Positions 8,901-15,376 are shown, counted from the first letter of the stretch. The stretch is DNA of 15,376 bases from Candidatus Kapaibacterium sp. (GCA_030835065.1 JAUQWR010000239.1:1-15376); one strand, 5' to 3'. A program made the numbers and translations. The notes: generated by a model not told the origin, from the letters alone.

Positions 8901-9142
8901 CTAATTTCATTAGAATAAGCTAAGGTAGTAAGCAAAGTTTTTGTATTATCAAAATATCTCTTTACGTTGTAAGCTATTAACTCTTGAGTAAAAGCAGCTT
9001 TGGTTTTCTTTTCTTGTATTTTTTCATAATAATCTTCTTGAATTTCATATATCATCAAGACAGTCAATGGAATAAGACTAACAAATAGCACTAATAGCAG
9101 GCGAAACCTAAAGCCTGTAAAAATATTTTTAAAATTGCCCAT
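5900..9142 (-). CDS. Hybrid sensor histidine kinase (dCache-like, HAMP, PAS, GAF, HisKA, HATPase, receiver)
   Basis: This 1080-residue membrane kinase has helices at about 12-32 and 279-304 flanking a periplasmic dCache-type domain (about 35-275, with DKDWYIKLKKSK and NVAIPLPF typical of the fold). A HAMP segment (about 300-355) and coiled coil (about 355-400) follow. Next are a PAS/PAC unit (about 405-525) and a GAF-like domain (about 545-695, with VWVDCVYESKPVIHNNY). The HisKA domain has His728 in FLQNMSHEIRTPLNVILGF. The ATPase domain has NLINNAIKF (843-851), DTGVGIP (874-880) and GVGLGLSICKGL (904-915). The C-terminal receiver (about 964-1078) has acids Asp970-Asp971, phosphoacceptor Asp1014 (VLMDIKMPKMNG) and Lys1064, all intact. 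A phosphorelay to a separate HPt protein or regulator is expected, but neither is in the window. The ribosome-binding site before the ATG is weak. The gene converges on flavodoxin and shares its terminator. Confidence 0.93.
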   Translation of the reverse strand: MGNFKNIFTGFRFRLLLVLFVSLIPLTVLMIYEIQEDYYEKIQEKKTKAAFTQELIAYNVKRYFDNTKTLLTTLAYSNEIRNINPEQTNLYLAQIIKNNPNLHNIGIVNSEGIVVSSALPNNSIINVSDKDWYIKLKKSKAFTIGNYQIGKITKKPGINVAIPLPFQDTSKPLTAVFAAINLDDIAQHLSKMEFNQDVIVNLLDDEGIIISRSEENLKYSGKPSEAFKNSSNKLNSFSEVPSIDSKRRIWRFIEVPETNKSLVLGTGFSYDDIYNEAIKQIVFNFLFLLFTFAFSIFFGFIIVNKYLSRPLKKISSTSKEFASGNRNLRFQNDTNIREIKELSDSFNSMADALDKYSTNLENLVDERTKELEIKNLSLLSEIENRKNTELSLIESERKLLESQEMANLGSWELDIDTGIFTFNDNFYKIFHTNAEEMGGYKIPINVYAEKFLYHEDSILVEEENRKAIETNDSNFSRYLEHRINYFDGGIGYIGVRFFVSKDSNGKTVKTFGVNQDITQRKMIENELRIAIDKAQENNRINEARLRLIKFSEKHSIDDLLEETLNEAELLSNSKIGFFHFVDPDQKSLTLQNWSTQTKAHFCLAVGKGEHYSIEKAGVWVDCVYESKPVIHNNYHELKHKKGLPEGHADVIRELVVPIIYDGTIKAIMGVGNKPTEYDEHDIEKISLLAYLAWEIIEKKRVFEALQIAKDKAEESDKLKTAFLQNMSHEIRTPLNVILGFSNLLTDDSISQENLIEYTDIIKKSSHRLMETVGNILDISKIETGQVDLNLKECSLNSLIQNQYSLFRFLAESKGIKLSFYLDMNIDEVSIETDEFKLNQILTNLINNAIKFTFTGEIKFGYMIKGDKLEFFVKDTGVGIPQDLKHRIFTRFAQADLSISRGYEGVGLGLSICKGLVGILGGEIWYESIENQGTTFYFTIPFKEINHIDNYNANKSNNLVKSDLKMLLAEDDWASYQFIDRILKKSGIEYYYAKNGIEAINIVEEHPDINFVLMDIKMPKMNGVEAAKKIKELHPELTIIAQTAYASIPERDEILSVGFNDYISKPIIIEELINVIKKYSK

Positions 9143-9456
9143 AAAACGCCTAAAATGTAAGAAATAATATCAATAGTCCTCCAATTCCTATAAATAAAAA
9201 TCAACAAACCAAGCTAATAGTCCATTATCAATCACATATTCTCATTTAATATAAAAACGAATCTCATTAAAATAAATTCTATTAAAGTGATAAAAAATAT
9301 CAAAATTCTGAAATAATTGAGGAGTAAAAGTCAATTTAATTTAATAATGGATTATTAATGAAAATATAATGAAATAGGGCTGTTTTGAAATTAGTGTTTT
9401 CAAATCATGCACGATGCACTAGAAAAACAAAAGTTTTAAAATAGCCCTATCAATAT
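9143..9456. other. Intergenic region between the ABC-F stop and the hybrid-kinase start
   Basis: This 314-base AT-rich gap must contain the kinase promoter on the minus strand and the ABC-F terminator. No exact match to the TAnnTTTG form was found on the minus strand. The main structure is the long hairpin at 9374-9450. No open frame or RNA gene is evident in 9143-9373. Confidence 0.5.
9374..9450 (-). terminator. Long structured hairpin after ABC-F, probable terminator
   Basis: The outer arms are 9374-9390 and 9434-9450. They begin with 8 perfect pairs (ATAGGGCT with AGCCCTAT) and continue for 9 more positions, of which two are G-T pairs in plus-strand reading. The loop contains further arms: GTTTTC (9396-9401) with GAAAAAC (9422-9428), and TGCA-CGA-TGCA (9408-9418). 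It begins 7 bases after the ABC-F stop codon. On the minus strand the tail is U-rich (TTTCATTATATTTTC), which fits termination of ABC-F. The two wobble positions become A-C mismatches on that strand. Confidence 0.5.
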
Positions 9457-11097
9457 TTATTTGCGAGAAGCTTCGAGAAGATCTAATGAATCAATTTGTT
9501 GTTGATCTAAGAATTCATTTATATCGCCGAGGTATTCTCTTATCTTACCTTTTTTAAACTCAAATGTTTTGCTTGTAAGTCCTTGTAGAAAATCTCTATC
9601 ATGCGATACAATTATCATTGAACCCTTGAAATCTATGAGAGCATTTTTCAAAACATCTTTAGAAACCATATCGAAATGGTTTGTAGGCTCGTCAAGTATC
9701 AAAACATTAATTGGTTGGAAAAGCATACGGCAAATACTCAATCTAGATTTTTCACCACCGGAAAGCACACCAACTTTTTTATCGACAGAAGAACCACTAA
9801 ACAAGAAAGCACCAAGCATATTACGTATTTGCTTGCGCATATCGCCAGTAGCTACTTTATCAATAGTTTGAAACACAGTATCATTATTATCGAGCAATTC
9901 TGTTTGATGTTGGGCAAAATAGCCTAAATTGATATTAGTTCCAATTTCCATCACACCATCATAAGATTCTAAACCAGCCAAAATTTTTGATAACGTAGAT
10001 TTACCTTCACCATTTTTACCGACGAAACATACTTTTTCGCCTCTTTCGAGTGCAAAATTGACATCAAAAAGCACTTGCTTCTCATCGTAGAATTTATTTA
10101 AATGCTTAGTTTCAAAAATCAATCTTGAAGAGCGAGGAGGTTCGGAAAATGAAAATCTCATTTTCGACAAATCTTCTTCTTCGACTTCAATAATATCCAT
10201 TTTTTCTAATTGCTTTACTTTTGATTGAGTGCGCGAAGCAAAAGAAGCTTTGGCTTTAAATCTTTCAATAAATCTTTCTTGCTGTGCTATTTGTTTTTGT
10301 TGATTATTATAGGCAGCTAATTGCAATTCTTTTTGAACAGATCTTTCAGTAATAAATTTTGAATATGGATACGGCATATCATAAATTTTACCTAAAGAGA
10401 ATTCAATTGTTCTATTGGTTATATTATCCAAAAAACGTTTATCATGGGATACGACCATAATCGCACCCTTGTAAGTCTTTAAAAAAACTTCGAGCCACCG
10501 AATAGATTCAATATCGAGGTGGTTAGTAGGTTCGTCCAACAAAATACAATCATTTTGCCTTAGAAGAATTTTAGCAAGATGCACGCGCATTTGCCAGCCG
10601 CCACTAAATTCATTCATACCACGAGTGAAGTCTGATCTATCGAAGCCAAGCCCAATAAGTACTTTTTCAATATCAGCTTCGACTGACTGACCCCCAAGGT
10701 GGTGATAAATTTCGGAAGCTTCGCTCAGACGCTCAATGATTTTCATATATTCATCTGAGTCATAATCAGTGCGCTCTTCGAGCTCTTTTGTATATCTATT
10801 TATATCTTCTTCTAGTTGTTTTATATCATCAAGAGCAGATTCAGCTTCTTCGAATATTGGTTTAGTCGAGTCGGTTTTAATTTCCTGAGGCAGATAGCCT
10901 AGCTTATAACCATTAGGCATCGAAATCTTACCACTTTCGGGAGTTTCCAAACCATATATCAATTTAAGCATAGTAGATTTACCGGTACCATTTCTACCAA
11001 TCAATCCTATTCTATCATTCTCACCGACTGCAATTGAAACATTATCAAACAGATAACGCCCTGCAAAATGTATCGAAATATTTGTAAGTGTCAACAT
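9457..11097 (-). CDS. ABC-F family ATPase, YheS-like
   Basis: The 546-residue protein carries two ABC ATPase domains and no membrane helices, as in ABC-F proteins that act on ribosomes rather than as transporters. Domain 1 has Walker A GRNGTGKST (34-42), signature FSGGWQMR (164-171), Walker B CILLDEPTNHLD (184-195) and the switch His219. The inter-domain linker (about 240-325) is a coiled coil with a conserved basic stretch (IERFKAKASFASRTQSKVKQ). Domain 2 has GKNGEGKST (360-368), LSGGEKSRLS (445-454), LILDEPTNHFD (466-476) and His499. The FSGGW signature and linker sequence resemble E. coli YheS. The C-terminal coiled coil of the longer YheS (about 637 residues) is missing. The ATG has no clear ribosome-binding site. 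Nothing here marks it specifically as an antibiotic-resistance form. A translation-quality role is the default inference. Confidence 0.93.
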   Translation of the reverse strand: MLTLTNISIHFAGRYLFDNVSIAVGENDRIGLIGRNGTGKSTMLKLIYGLETPESGKISMPNGYKLGYLPQEIKTDSTKPIFEEAESALDDIKQLEEDINRYTKELEERTDYDSDEYMKIIERLSEASEIYHHLGGQSVEADIEKVLIGLGFDRSDFTRGMNEFSGGWQMRVHLAKILLRQNDCILLDEPTNHLDIESIRWLEVFLKTYKGAIMVVSHDKRFLDNITNRTIEFSLGKIYDMPYPYSKFITERSVQKELQLAAYNNQQKQIAQQERFIERFKAKASFASRTQSKVKQLEKMDIIEVEEEDLSKMRFSFSEPPRSSRLIFETKHLNKFYDEKQVLFDVNFALERGEKVCFVGKNGEGKSTLSKILAGLESYDGVMEIGTNINLGYFAQHQTELLDNNDTVFQTIDKVATGDMRKQIRNMLGAFLFSGSSVDKKVGVLSGGEKSRLSICRMLFQPINVLILDEPTNHFDMVSKDVLKNALIDFKGSMIIVSHDRDFLQGLTSKTFEFKKGKIREYLGDINEFLDQQQIDSLDLLEASRK

Positions 11098-11130
11098 AAT
11101 AAATTCAATTATTCAATATTAAAAAGCTAC

Positions 11131-11145
11131 AAATTTCCGAAATTT
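11131..11145. promoter_or_regulatory. 15-bp perfect palindrome upstream of ABC-F
   Basis: AAATTTC-C-GAAATTT is a perfect 7 + 1 + 7 inverted repeat located 34 bases before the ABC-F start, in the 75-base gap after the secreted-protein gene. It could be an operator or a leader hairpin. It is AT-rich and short, so chance is a real alternative. Confidence 0.25.
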
Positions 11146-11172
11146 TTACGTAATAAAAAAATTAATACTTAA

Positions 11173-12036
11173 TTAATTAACATGATCCATATAAATAGGT
11201 TTAATAAACTGCCATTTTCCATCAATCTTATTGAAAACAGCACTATATATAGTTGACCAATGTTCAACAATAAAGTAAACCGTTGCTCTGGTTAATTCTT
11301 TATTGAATTCAATATTAGAAATAAAAGGTGGAGAATTTAGCTGTATTAATCTTGCAGGATAAATATTTAATGAAACAACATTTTCTAGAAATTTAAACTT
11401 ACGCTTTGCAAGTTTATCTAATACTGGATAATTATTATAGGAAGGATTACGAAGGAAAGTTAGAATATCTTGATTCATTCGGTAGTCAGAATAAATGATT
11501 TTTTTGTTGTCAATTTGCAAATCAGGATAAAAGTTCATTAAAATCATGCTTGATAAAATTTTATCATATAAAGTATCCTTATTTATTATTTTTGATCTAT
11601 AAGAGTTACTGCTTTTATATTTAACATAATCAGTAATTCTTACCAAAATTTCCGGTTGAATTATTAAGTAATTATATTTATTATATTTTATATTGTATTT
11701 GTAAGAATATTCTTCAATATAACTATTAATTGTGTCATATAAAAAACGAGTATTATGAAAAGTAATAAACACTTTATAGGCTTCTTGTTCAATAGGAGTT
11801 TTAAGTTCCAAATCCTTTTCAGAAATAGGTTTATTCTTATTAGCATAATAATCCAGATATTTCTGAATTTCGTTGTAAGATTTATATTTAAATGCATGTT
11901 CAAGTTGTGCAATAGTCCCATAATCGATTATAGTATCAGTCCGATTAAAATTATATTCATATGCAAATATTGAAATGTCATATAAACTACAATTAAATAT
12001 AAGGACCAAAATTGAAATCATAAGAATCTTTTTCAT
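11173..12036 (-). CDS. Secreted protein of unknown function
   Basis: The 287-residue product has an N-terminal signal peptide (MKKILMISILVLIFNCS), so it is predicted to be exported. The Cys in IFNCS does not sit in a good lipobox, so lipidation is uncertain. The body is mostly helical and Tyr/Lys/Asn-rich, with no recognised motif. The C-terminal 50 residues (TRATVYFIVEHWSTIYSAVF, then a GKWQFIKPIYMDH segment) look like paired beta strands of the kind seen at the end of NTF2- or DUF4878-like domains. This is a weak resemblance only. The frame can be extended two codons to a TTG at 12042, but the ATG at 12036 is preferred. A good promoter match lies just upstream. I do not recognise a family. 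Confidence 0.7.
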   Translation of the reverse strand: MKKILMISILVLIFNCSLYDISIFAYEYNFNRTDTIIDYGTIAQLEHAFKYKSYNEIQKYLDYYANKNKPISEKDLELKTPIEQEAYKVFITFHNTRFLYDTINSYIEEYSYKYNIKYNKYNYLIIQPEILVRITDYVKYKSSNSYRSKIINKDTLYDKILSSMILMNFYPDLQIDNKKIIYSDYRMNQDILTFLRNPSYNNYPVLDKLAKRKFKFLENVVSLNIYPARLIQLNSPPFISNIEFNKELTRATVYFIVEHWSTIYSAVFNKIDGKWQFIKPIYMDHVN

Positions 12037-12070
12037 AAACAACTTGCAATTATTAATTTAATAATTTATA

Positions 12071-12100
12071 CAAAAATAGCACATTACCTTTCCCATTCAA
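12071..12100 (-). promoter_or_regulatory. Candidate Bacteroidota-type promoter for the secreted-protein gene
   Basis: Read on the minus strand, TATTTTTG (12078-12071) matches TAnnTTTG exactly. TTG (12100-12098) lies 19 bases upstream, at the expected distance. The start would fall near 12065, leaving a leader of about 30 bases. The -33 part lies inside the 3' end of the DJ-1-like gene. Confidence 0.45.
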
Positions 12101-12722
12101 TATATTTAGCAGTTTTAACGGATTCTTCCTTGCCAAAAAGTCTTTCTACCAAATATAGAGCACCATCTATACCTGCTGAAACACCTGAGGTAGTGATTAT
12201 ATTGCCATTATCAGTATAGCGCTGCCCTTCAACCACATTAATAAGAGGATATTTCTTTTTCAAATTAGTTTTTGCACCATACCAGGTTGTAGCCTTTTGA
12301 TTGTCGAGCAAGCCTAAATCAGCCAATATAAAAGCACCTGTACAAACAGACATAAGAATACCATCTGTTTTGGAGAATTTTATAATCCAATCTGCAACAT
12401 CCTTATTCTCTTTTGCTAATTTGAGATTACCACCCGGAATTACCATAATATCAGACTTAGGGGCATTTTGTATTGAATAATCTGCATTTATAATCGTACC
12501 TGTGTGTGCTTTTATAGGTTTGCCATTTGGCGAAACTAAAAACACTTTAAATCCCGAACTGGAATCATCTATCATTGCATCATTAAATATCTCTAAGGGA
12601 CCTGCAAAATCCATTAGATATACTTCATCATAAATTAAAATAGATACAATATATTCTTTAGCTTTTAGATTTGATGAAATCAAAAACAAAAACAAGATCA
12701 AAGCATATTTCAAGGCATTCAT
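12084..12722 (-). CDS. Exported DJ-1/PfpI-family protein
   Basis: The 212-residue protein has a signal peptide (about 1-21: MNALKYALILFLFLISSNLKA) and a DJ-1/PfpI-like fold of the type found in isonitrile hydratase and as the N-terminal domain of some AraC regulators. Visible motifs are the conserved Glu44 (DFAGPLEIF, 38-46), VIPGG (94-98), and the nucleophile elbow SVCTGAFILADLGLLD with Cys127. TTSGVSAGIDGALYLVERLFG (177-197) follows. The segment that usually reads TTHW after the elbow is TTWYGA here, so the usual histidine is missing. No DNA-binding domain is fused. The predicted location is periplasmic or outside the cell, unusual for a family that is mainly cytoplasmic. The substrate is unknown. 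Confidence 0.87.
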   Translation of the reverse strand: MNALKYALILFLFLISSNLKAKEYIVSILIYDEVYLMDFAGPLEIFNDAMIDDSSSGFKVFLVSPNGKPIKAHTGTIINADYSIQNAPKSDIMVIPGGNLKLAKENKDVADWIIKFSKTDGILMSVCTGAFILADLGLLDNQKATTWYGAKTNLKKKYPLINVVEGQRYTDNGNIITTSGVSAGIDGALYLVERLFGKEESVKTAKYIEWER

Positions 12723-12750
12723 AATCTTCCAATTCCATTTTTATATTATG

Positions 12751-12758
12751 CAAATATA
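12751..12758 (-). promoter_or_regulatory. Candidate -7 promoter element for the DJ-1-like gene
   Basis: Minus-strand TATATTTG (12758-12751) matches TAnnTTTG exactly and lies about 29 bases before the start codon. The nearest TTTG upstream (12786-12783) is 24 bases away, slightly longer than the usual spacing, so the call is tentative. Confidence 0.3.
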
Positions 12759-12802
12759 GTAAAAATAAATAAACACGAAATTCAAATTAAGATTATCTCA
12801 GT

Positions 12803-13903
12803 TTATTGCTTATCAGCCAAATCATTTTTAAGTTTTAAAACATCATTTATAATAATGTGTTTTAATTTTTCTGATTCTTCATATAATGGGCTATGTGCTG
12901 ATTTTTGAAATGTATAAAAGCCTTTGATTGGTGCTTGAATTGATTGATAATAATTGCGCGATAAATCTATATTGACGGTGTAGTCATACTTACCGGAAAT
13001 GAAATAAATTGGTACTTTTATTTCAGGATATTTTTTGGAGAAATTAGTATTTATAATTTCTTTATTTAGCCCTGATTTTCTTACAAAGCTAAATTTTGAA
13101 ATCCAAATATTCATTTTTTCTTTTATAGTATATGCTTTACAAGTCCACACCGGTAAGAATACATCTCGAAATATTGAATTCATATTCCTCATTGTACCAA
13201 TGTGTAATTCATGCATTAATTGATCTCTTAGTGAAGATTGAAAAAAATCATAAACAGCAGAATCAGTTTCTAACACATCATATTTTTTGAGCTTATCCAC
13301 TACATCTCGACTGCCCTGATTTGAATAAGTATCTAACATAAATTTATATGCAATTCTTTCTGATTCAATTTGATTAGTAATTTGAGCCATTGCAATATAT
13401 GCATAATAGAGTTCGGGAGCTTTTTGCACTGCCTGTATGGCAAATGAAGTTCCTCCAGAATGAGCCATTATATAAATTTTTTGTTTGCCAAATCTTTTAG
13501 CTAAGTATTTTGCAAGTTCATTAGCATCAGAAGCTAGTTGTTCCAAATTTAAGCTTGAAATAGGAATTTCAGAATTATATGACAAGCCTCCCCCGCGTTG
13601 CTCCCAATAGCATACAGTAAAAATATCTTCCAATCCGGGTTTGTATTTATCTATCAAGAAATAATTTGGGAAACATGGTCCACCGTGTATATAAAGTAGT
13701 ATCGGATTATCAAGGTTTTTACTTCGAATTATCATCCCTTGATTGACTCCACCGATATCAACAAAAATCTTTTCAGATAAACTGTTTACCAGCGGTTTAG
13801 AATTTTGGTCTGTAAATTGTTCAATTGATCCCTGACTATTTATCAAAATATAAACAAACAGAGACAAAAGCAGAATAAATAATACTGACATTAAATATAT
13901 CAT
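12803..13903 (-). CDS. Membrane-anchored alpha/beta hydrolase of the proline-iminopeptidase type
   Basis: Residue numbers refer to the longest frame, 378 residues from a TTG at 13939. An N-terminal hydrophobic helix (about 12-34) anchors or exports the protein. The hydrolase core has the oxyanion motif HGGP (85-88), CYWEQRGGGLS (110-120) and the nucleophile elbow AHSGG with Ser161. Asp319 (SGKYDY) and His349 (KSAHSP) complete a plausible catalytic triad. The HGGP plus DQRG/EQRG pattern is typical of proline iminopeptidases and related hydrolases, but the substrate is not predictable. The preferred start is the ATG at 13903, because GAAGG lies 5 bases before it. An ATG at 13906 and the TTG at 13939 (behind AAGGG) are alternatives. 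All triad residues are present. Confidence 0.85.
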   Translation of the reverse strand: MIYLMSVLFILLLSLFVYILINSQGSIEQFTDQNSKPLVNSLSEKIFVDIGGVNQGMIIRSKNLDNPILLYIHGGPCFPNYFLIDKYKPGLEDIFTVCYWEQRGGGLSYNSEIPISSLNLEQLASDANELAKYLAKRFGKQKIYIMAHSGGTSFAIQAVQKAPELYYAYIAMAQITNQIESERIAYKFMLDTYSNQGSRDVVDKLKKYDVLETDSAVYDFFQSSLRDQLMHELHIGTMRNMNSIFRDVFLPVWTCKAYTIKEKMNIWISKFSFVRKSGLNKEIINTNFSKKYPEIKVPIYFISGKYDYTVNIDLSRNYYQSIQAPIKGFYTFQKSAHSPLYEESEKLKHIIINDVLKLKNDLADKQ

Positions 13904-13963
13904 CATTACCTTCAAATATTTTATTTGTTTGATATTCAAAATTCACCCTTTTAATTTTAAACG

Positions 13964-13981
13964 ATGTTCCTTAATGAACAT
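13964..13981 (-). promoter_or_regulatory. Inverted repeat upstream of the hydrolase gene
   Basis: ATGTTC-CTTAAT-GAACAT is a perfect 6-bp inverted repeat with a 6-base spacer. It sits 60 bases before the preferred hydrolase start and after the stop of the barrel-protein gene at 14031. A second small hairpin (CTTCTTT 14005-14011 with AAAGAAG 14020-14026) follows that stop more closely but lacks a U-tail. Either could be a weak terminator or operator. Confidence 0.25.
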
Positions 13982-14030
13982 GAATTATATTATCGTTTTA
14001 TTTCCTTCTTTATTTCTACAAAGAAGATAA

Positions 14031-14558
14031 TTAAAATCTAAAACCGATATTTAACCTGGCTTCTGGAATAATAGATTCTAATGGAGAATTATCATAATTA
14101 TCCAAAAAACTCTTTTTTGCTCCTACAACAGGAGAGATAAATAATCCCCAATCATTGTGCAAAGTCCAATTATAAGAAGCCAAGATACCTAAAGTAAAAG
14201 ATTCTGCTTCAAATTTTGTATCTTTTGGATCTTTATCCTTTTTATATGCCTTATGATAACCCGCACTTAGTGAAAATTGCAGTTTTTCGAAAGTATAATC
14301 AATTGGATAATATGATAGTTTTACTTGAGCCCATCTATCGGCGATATCACGAATTTCCCACCAACACGTAGCACCAATACTAAATTTACTGTTCATCTTA
14401 ATTTCAAAATCAACATTAGGATTTAAAGTAATTATTCCCAAGGTATTGACCGACACAGTAAGTTTTGTTTTACTTGAATCACAAACTTCAGCGAGCAATA
14501 GGTCAGAATAAAATATGCTCAAACAAACAATTACAATTATCCACAAAATCTTTTTCAT
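14031..14558 (-). CDS. Small outer-membrane beta-barrel candidate
   Basis: The 175-residue protein starts with a clear signal peptide (about 1-23: MKKILWIIVIVCLSIFYSDLLLAE). The remainder alternates polar and hydrophobic residues in strand-like stretches (KLTVSVNTLGIITL, KFSIGATCWWEIR, LQFSLSAGYHKAY, FTLGILASYNW). It ends in a strand with a terminal aromatic (ARLNIGFRF), the usual C-terminal signal of outer-membrane beta-barrel proteins. The size suggests an eight-strand barrel. AAGGA precedes the ATG by 8 bases. No enzymatic motif is visible. A barrel with a structural or receptor role is inferred; the specific family is not recognised. Confidence 0.78.
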   Translation of the reverse strand: MKKILWIIVIVCLSIFYSDLLLAEVCDSSKTKLTVSVNTLGIITLNPNVDFEIKMNSKFSIGATCWWEIRDIADRWAQVKLSYYPIDYTFEKLQFSLSAGYHKAYKKDKDPKDTKFEAESFTLGILASYNWTLHNDWGLFISPVVGAKKSFLDNYDNSPLESIIPEARLNIGFRF

Positions 14559-14774
14559 CGAACATTTCCTTAATTATCAAACAATTATGATTCAAAATTA
14601 TTAATTCGATAAATATTAGAATAATTTTCATTGATGATTGTGTGATTTTGTGTGATGAACTTGGAAATTTAACCCCCGAAATTGTTAGTCTATTTTTAAT
14701 CGGATAATAAATTATTGAATTATTGAAATAAAATGTAAAGATTATAATGTTTATAACAAAAAACATATCATATA
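14559..14774. other. Intergenic region upstream of the barrel gene
   Basis: This is a 216-base AT-rich gap. Minus-strand TAATTTTG (14600-14593) matches TAnnTTTG and lies 35 bases before the barrel start, but no TTG is found at the right distance. An open frame of 87 codons (14766-14503) crosses this gap and the barrel start. It has a hydrophobic, low-complexity product and is not believed. Confidence 0.4.
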
Positions 14775-15376
14775 TTAATTATTAATCCATCCAATAATAA
14801 TCGCATTATTCGAGATATCAATAATTTTCCAATTGTTAGTCAAATTATTCCAAATAATTAAATTTTGGATTGTATTGCTCTTAATATTATTTTCTGAAAT
14901 AGCCGCAAAAAATCCATTATTCGTTTTTACTAGATAAGGAATGCAGTCATATCGACCAATTTCATTATCTTTATATCTAATCGTTTTTACATGACTATTT
15001 TGAGAATTATTTTCAATAGAAAAATCTTTATCTATATTATCAAACAGATATGGAAATGCAATTTTTTTTACTGGATCAATTTTGAATTGACCATTTTCGC
15101 ATCGAAAAATCAGATTATTCAAAGAATCGATAAATAAATTAGAATTTAATACTGCAGGTTTTAATGAATCAATAATTGCCAAAAGCGTTGTTTGATTTGT
15201 ATTTATATCAACTTGAAATATTGATGCTTTTGAATAAACATTAGCTGAATCGATTTCTGGGTATGAATATTCTGCATAAATTATATTATTATTATCTTTC
15301 CAGATAATTGGTACTTCCGAGAATGAACCAGCATTAAAAGACATCGTACAGCCATAACCACAATCAGATACTAATT
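14775..15376 (-). CDS. C-terminal part of a probable exported protein, cut by the right edge
   Basis: An ATG at 15344 would give 189 residues, but the frame stays open through it to the window edge (LVSDCGYGCTMSF...), so the real gene very likely starts beyond 15376. The visible part is rich in Asn, Ile and short strand-like stretches (VPIIWKDNNNIIYAEYSY, NSNLFIDSLNNLIFRCENG, NGFFAAISENN, LIIWNNLTNNWKIIDISNN). This pattern resembles repeated four-strand blades of a beta-propeller, a weak visual call. The CGYGC segment could be a disulfide pair. No catalytic motif is seen. The position beside a barrel protein and other exported proteins fits an envelope or secreted role. Confidence 0.65.
   Translation of the reverse strand, partial: LVSDCGYGCTMSFNAGSFSEVPIIWKDNNNIIYAEYSYPEIDSANVYSKASIFQVDINTNQTTLLAIIDSLKPAVLNSNLFIDSLNNLIFRCENGQFKIDPVKKIAFPYLFDNIDKDFSIENNSQNSHVKTIRYKDNEIGRYDCIPYLVKTNNGFFAAISENNIKSNTIQNLIIWNNLTNNWKIIDISNNAIIIGWINN

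Noticed and set aside
7359..8918. Several plus-strand open frames inside the hybrid kinase
   Set aside because: All are antisense to continuous, domain-bearing coding sequence and have no ribosome-binding sites or recognisable motifs.
9569..9927. Two overlapping plus-strand open frames opposite the ABC-F C-terminal domain
   Set aside because: They are antisense to conserved ATPase motifs; their length reflects codon bias of the real gene.
9457..11097. ABC-F gene as a specific antibiotic-resistance determinant
   Set aside because: Its linker and signature resemble the housekeeping YheS type; nothing in the sequence marks a resistance subtype.
14503..14766. 87-codon minus-strand open frame crossing the barrel-gene start
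   Set aside because: It overlaps the ribosome-binding site, start codon and signal-peptide region of a well-supported gene, has low-complexity hydrophobic composition, and no good ribosome-binding site.
1..15376. CRISPR array, tRNA/rRNA, insertion sequence or toxin-antitoxin pair
   Set aside because: I looked for spaced repeats, cloverleaf features, transposase motifs and paired small genes and saw none with usable support.

Overview
This is an AT-rich window (well under 40% GC by eye). It looks like an anaerobe or facultative anaerobe of the Bacteroidota/Chlorobiota/Ignavibacteriota group. The support is the membrane sensor kinases with PAS domains, a long-chain flavodoxin, an RIC-like hemerythrin coupled to a LuxR-type regulator, and several upstream sites fitting the Bacteroidota promoter form TAnnTTTG with an upstream TTG. 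Assignment below this group is not possible from the window. No rRNA, tRNA, CRISPR array or transposase gene was seen.

Left part (1-2245, minus strand). A six-helix membrane histidine kinase with two PAS domains is followed 8 bases later by the start of another gene that runs off the left edge, probably another membrane sensor. A 470-base divergent intergenic region separates them from the plus-strand block.

Centre-left (2715-5835, plus strand). A hemerythrin-like di-iron protein of the YtfE/ScdA/RIC type overlaps the next gene by ATGA. That gene encodes a NarL/LuxR-type regulator whose receiver has lost the acidic pair. After a 250-base gap with a good promoter match and a perfect 17-bp palindrome come a possible 62-residue protein, an eight-helix membrane protein and a long-chain flavodoxin. 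The whole stretch reads as one candidate redox or NO/O2-response module: di-iron sensor, DNA-binding partner, and a target operon for flavodoxin-linked electron transfer. That link is inference. A strong hairpin terminator ends it.

Centre (5900-11097, minus strand). A 1080-residue hybrid sensor kinase (dCache-type sensor, HAMP, PAS, GAF, HisKA, HATPase, receiver) converges on the flavodoxin terminator. Upstream of it lies the 3' end of a YheS-like ABC-F ATPase, closed by a long structured hairpin.

Right part (11173-15376, all minus strand). There are five exported or membrane-anchored proteins: an unrecognised secreted protein, an exported DJ-1/PfpI-family protein, a membrane-anchored alpha/beta hydrolase of the proline-iminopeptidase type, a small outer-membrane beta-barrel candidate, and the C-terminal part of a protein that enters from beyond the right edge. 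They look individually promoted rather than forming one pathway.
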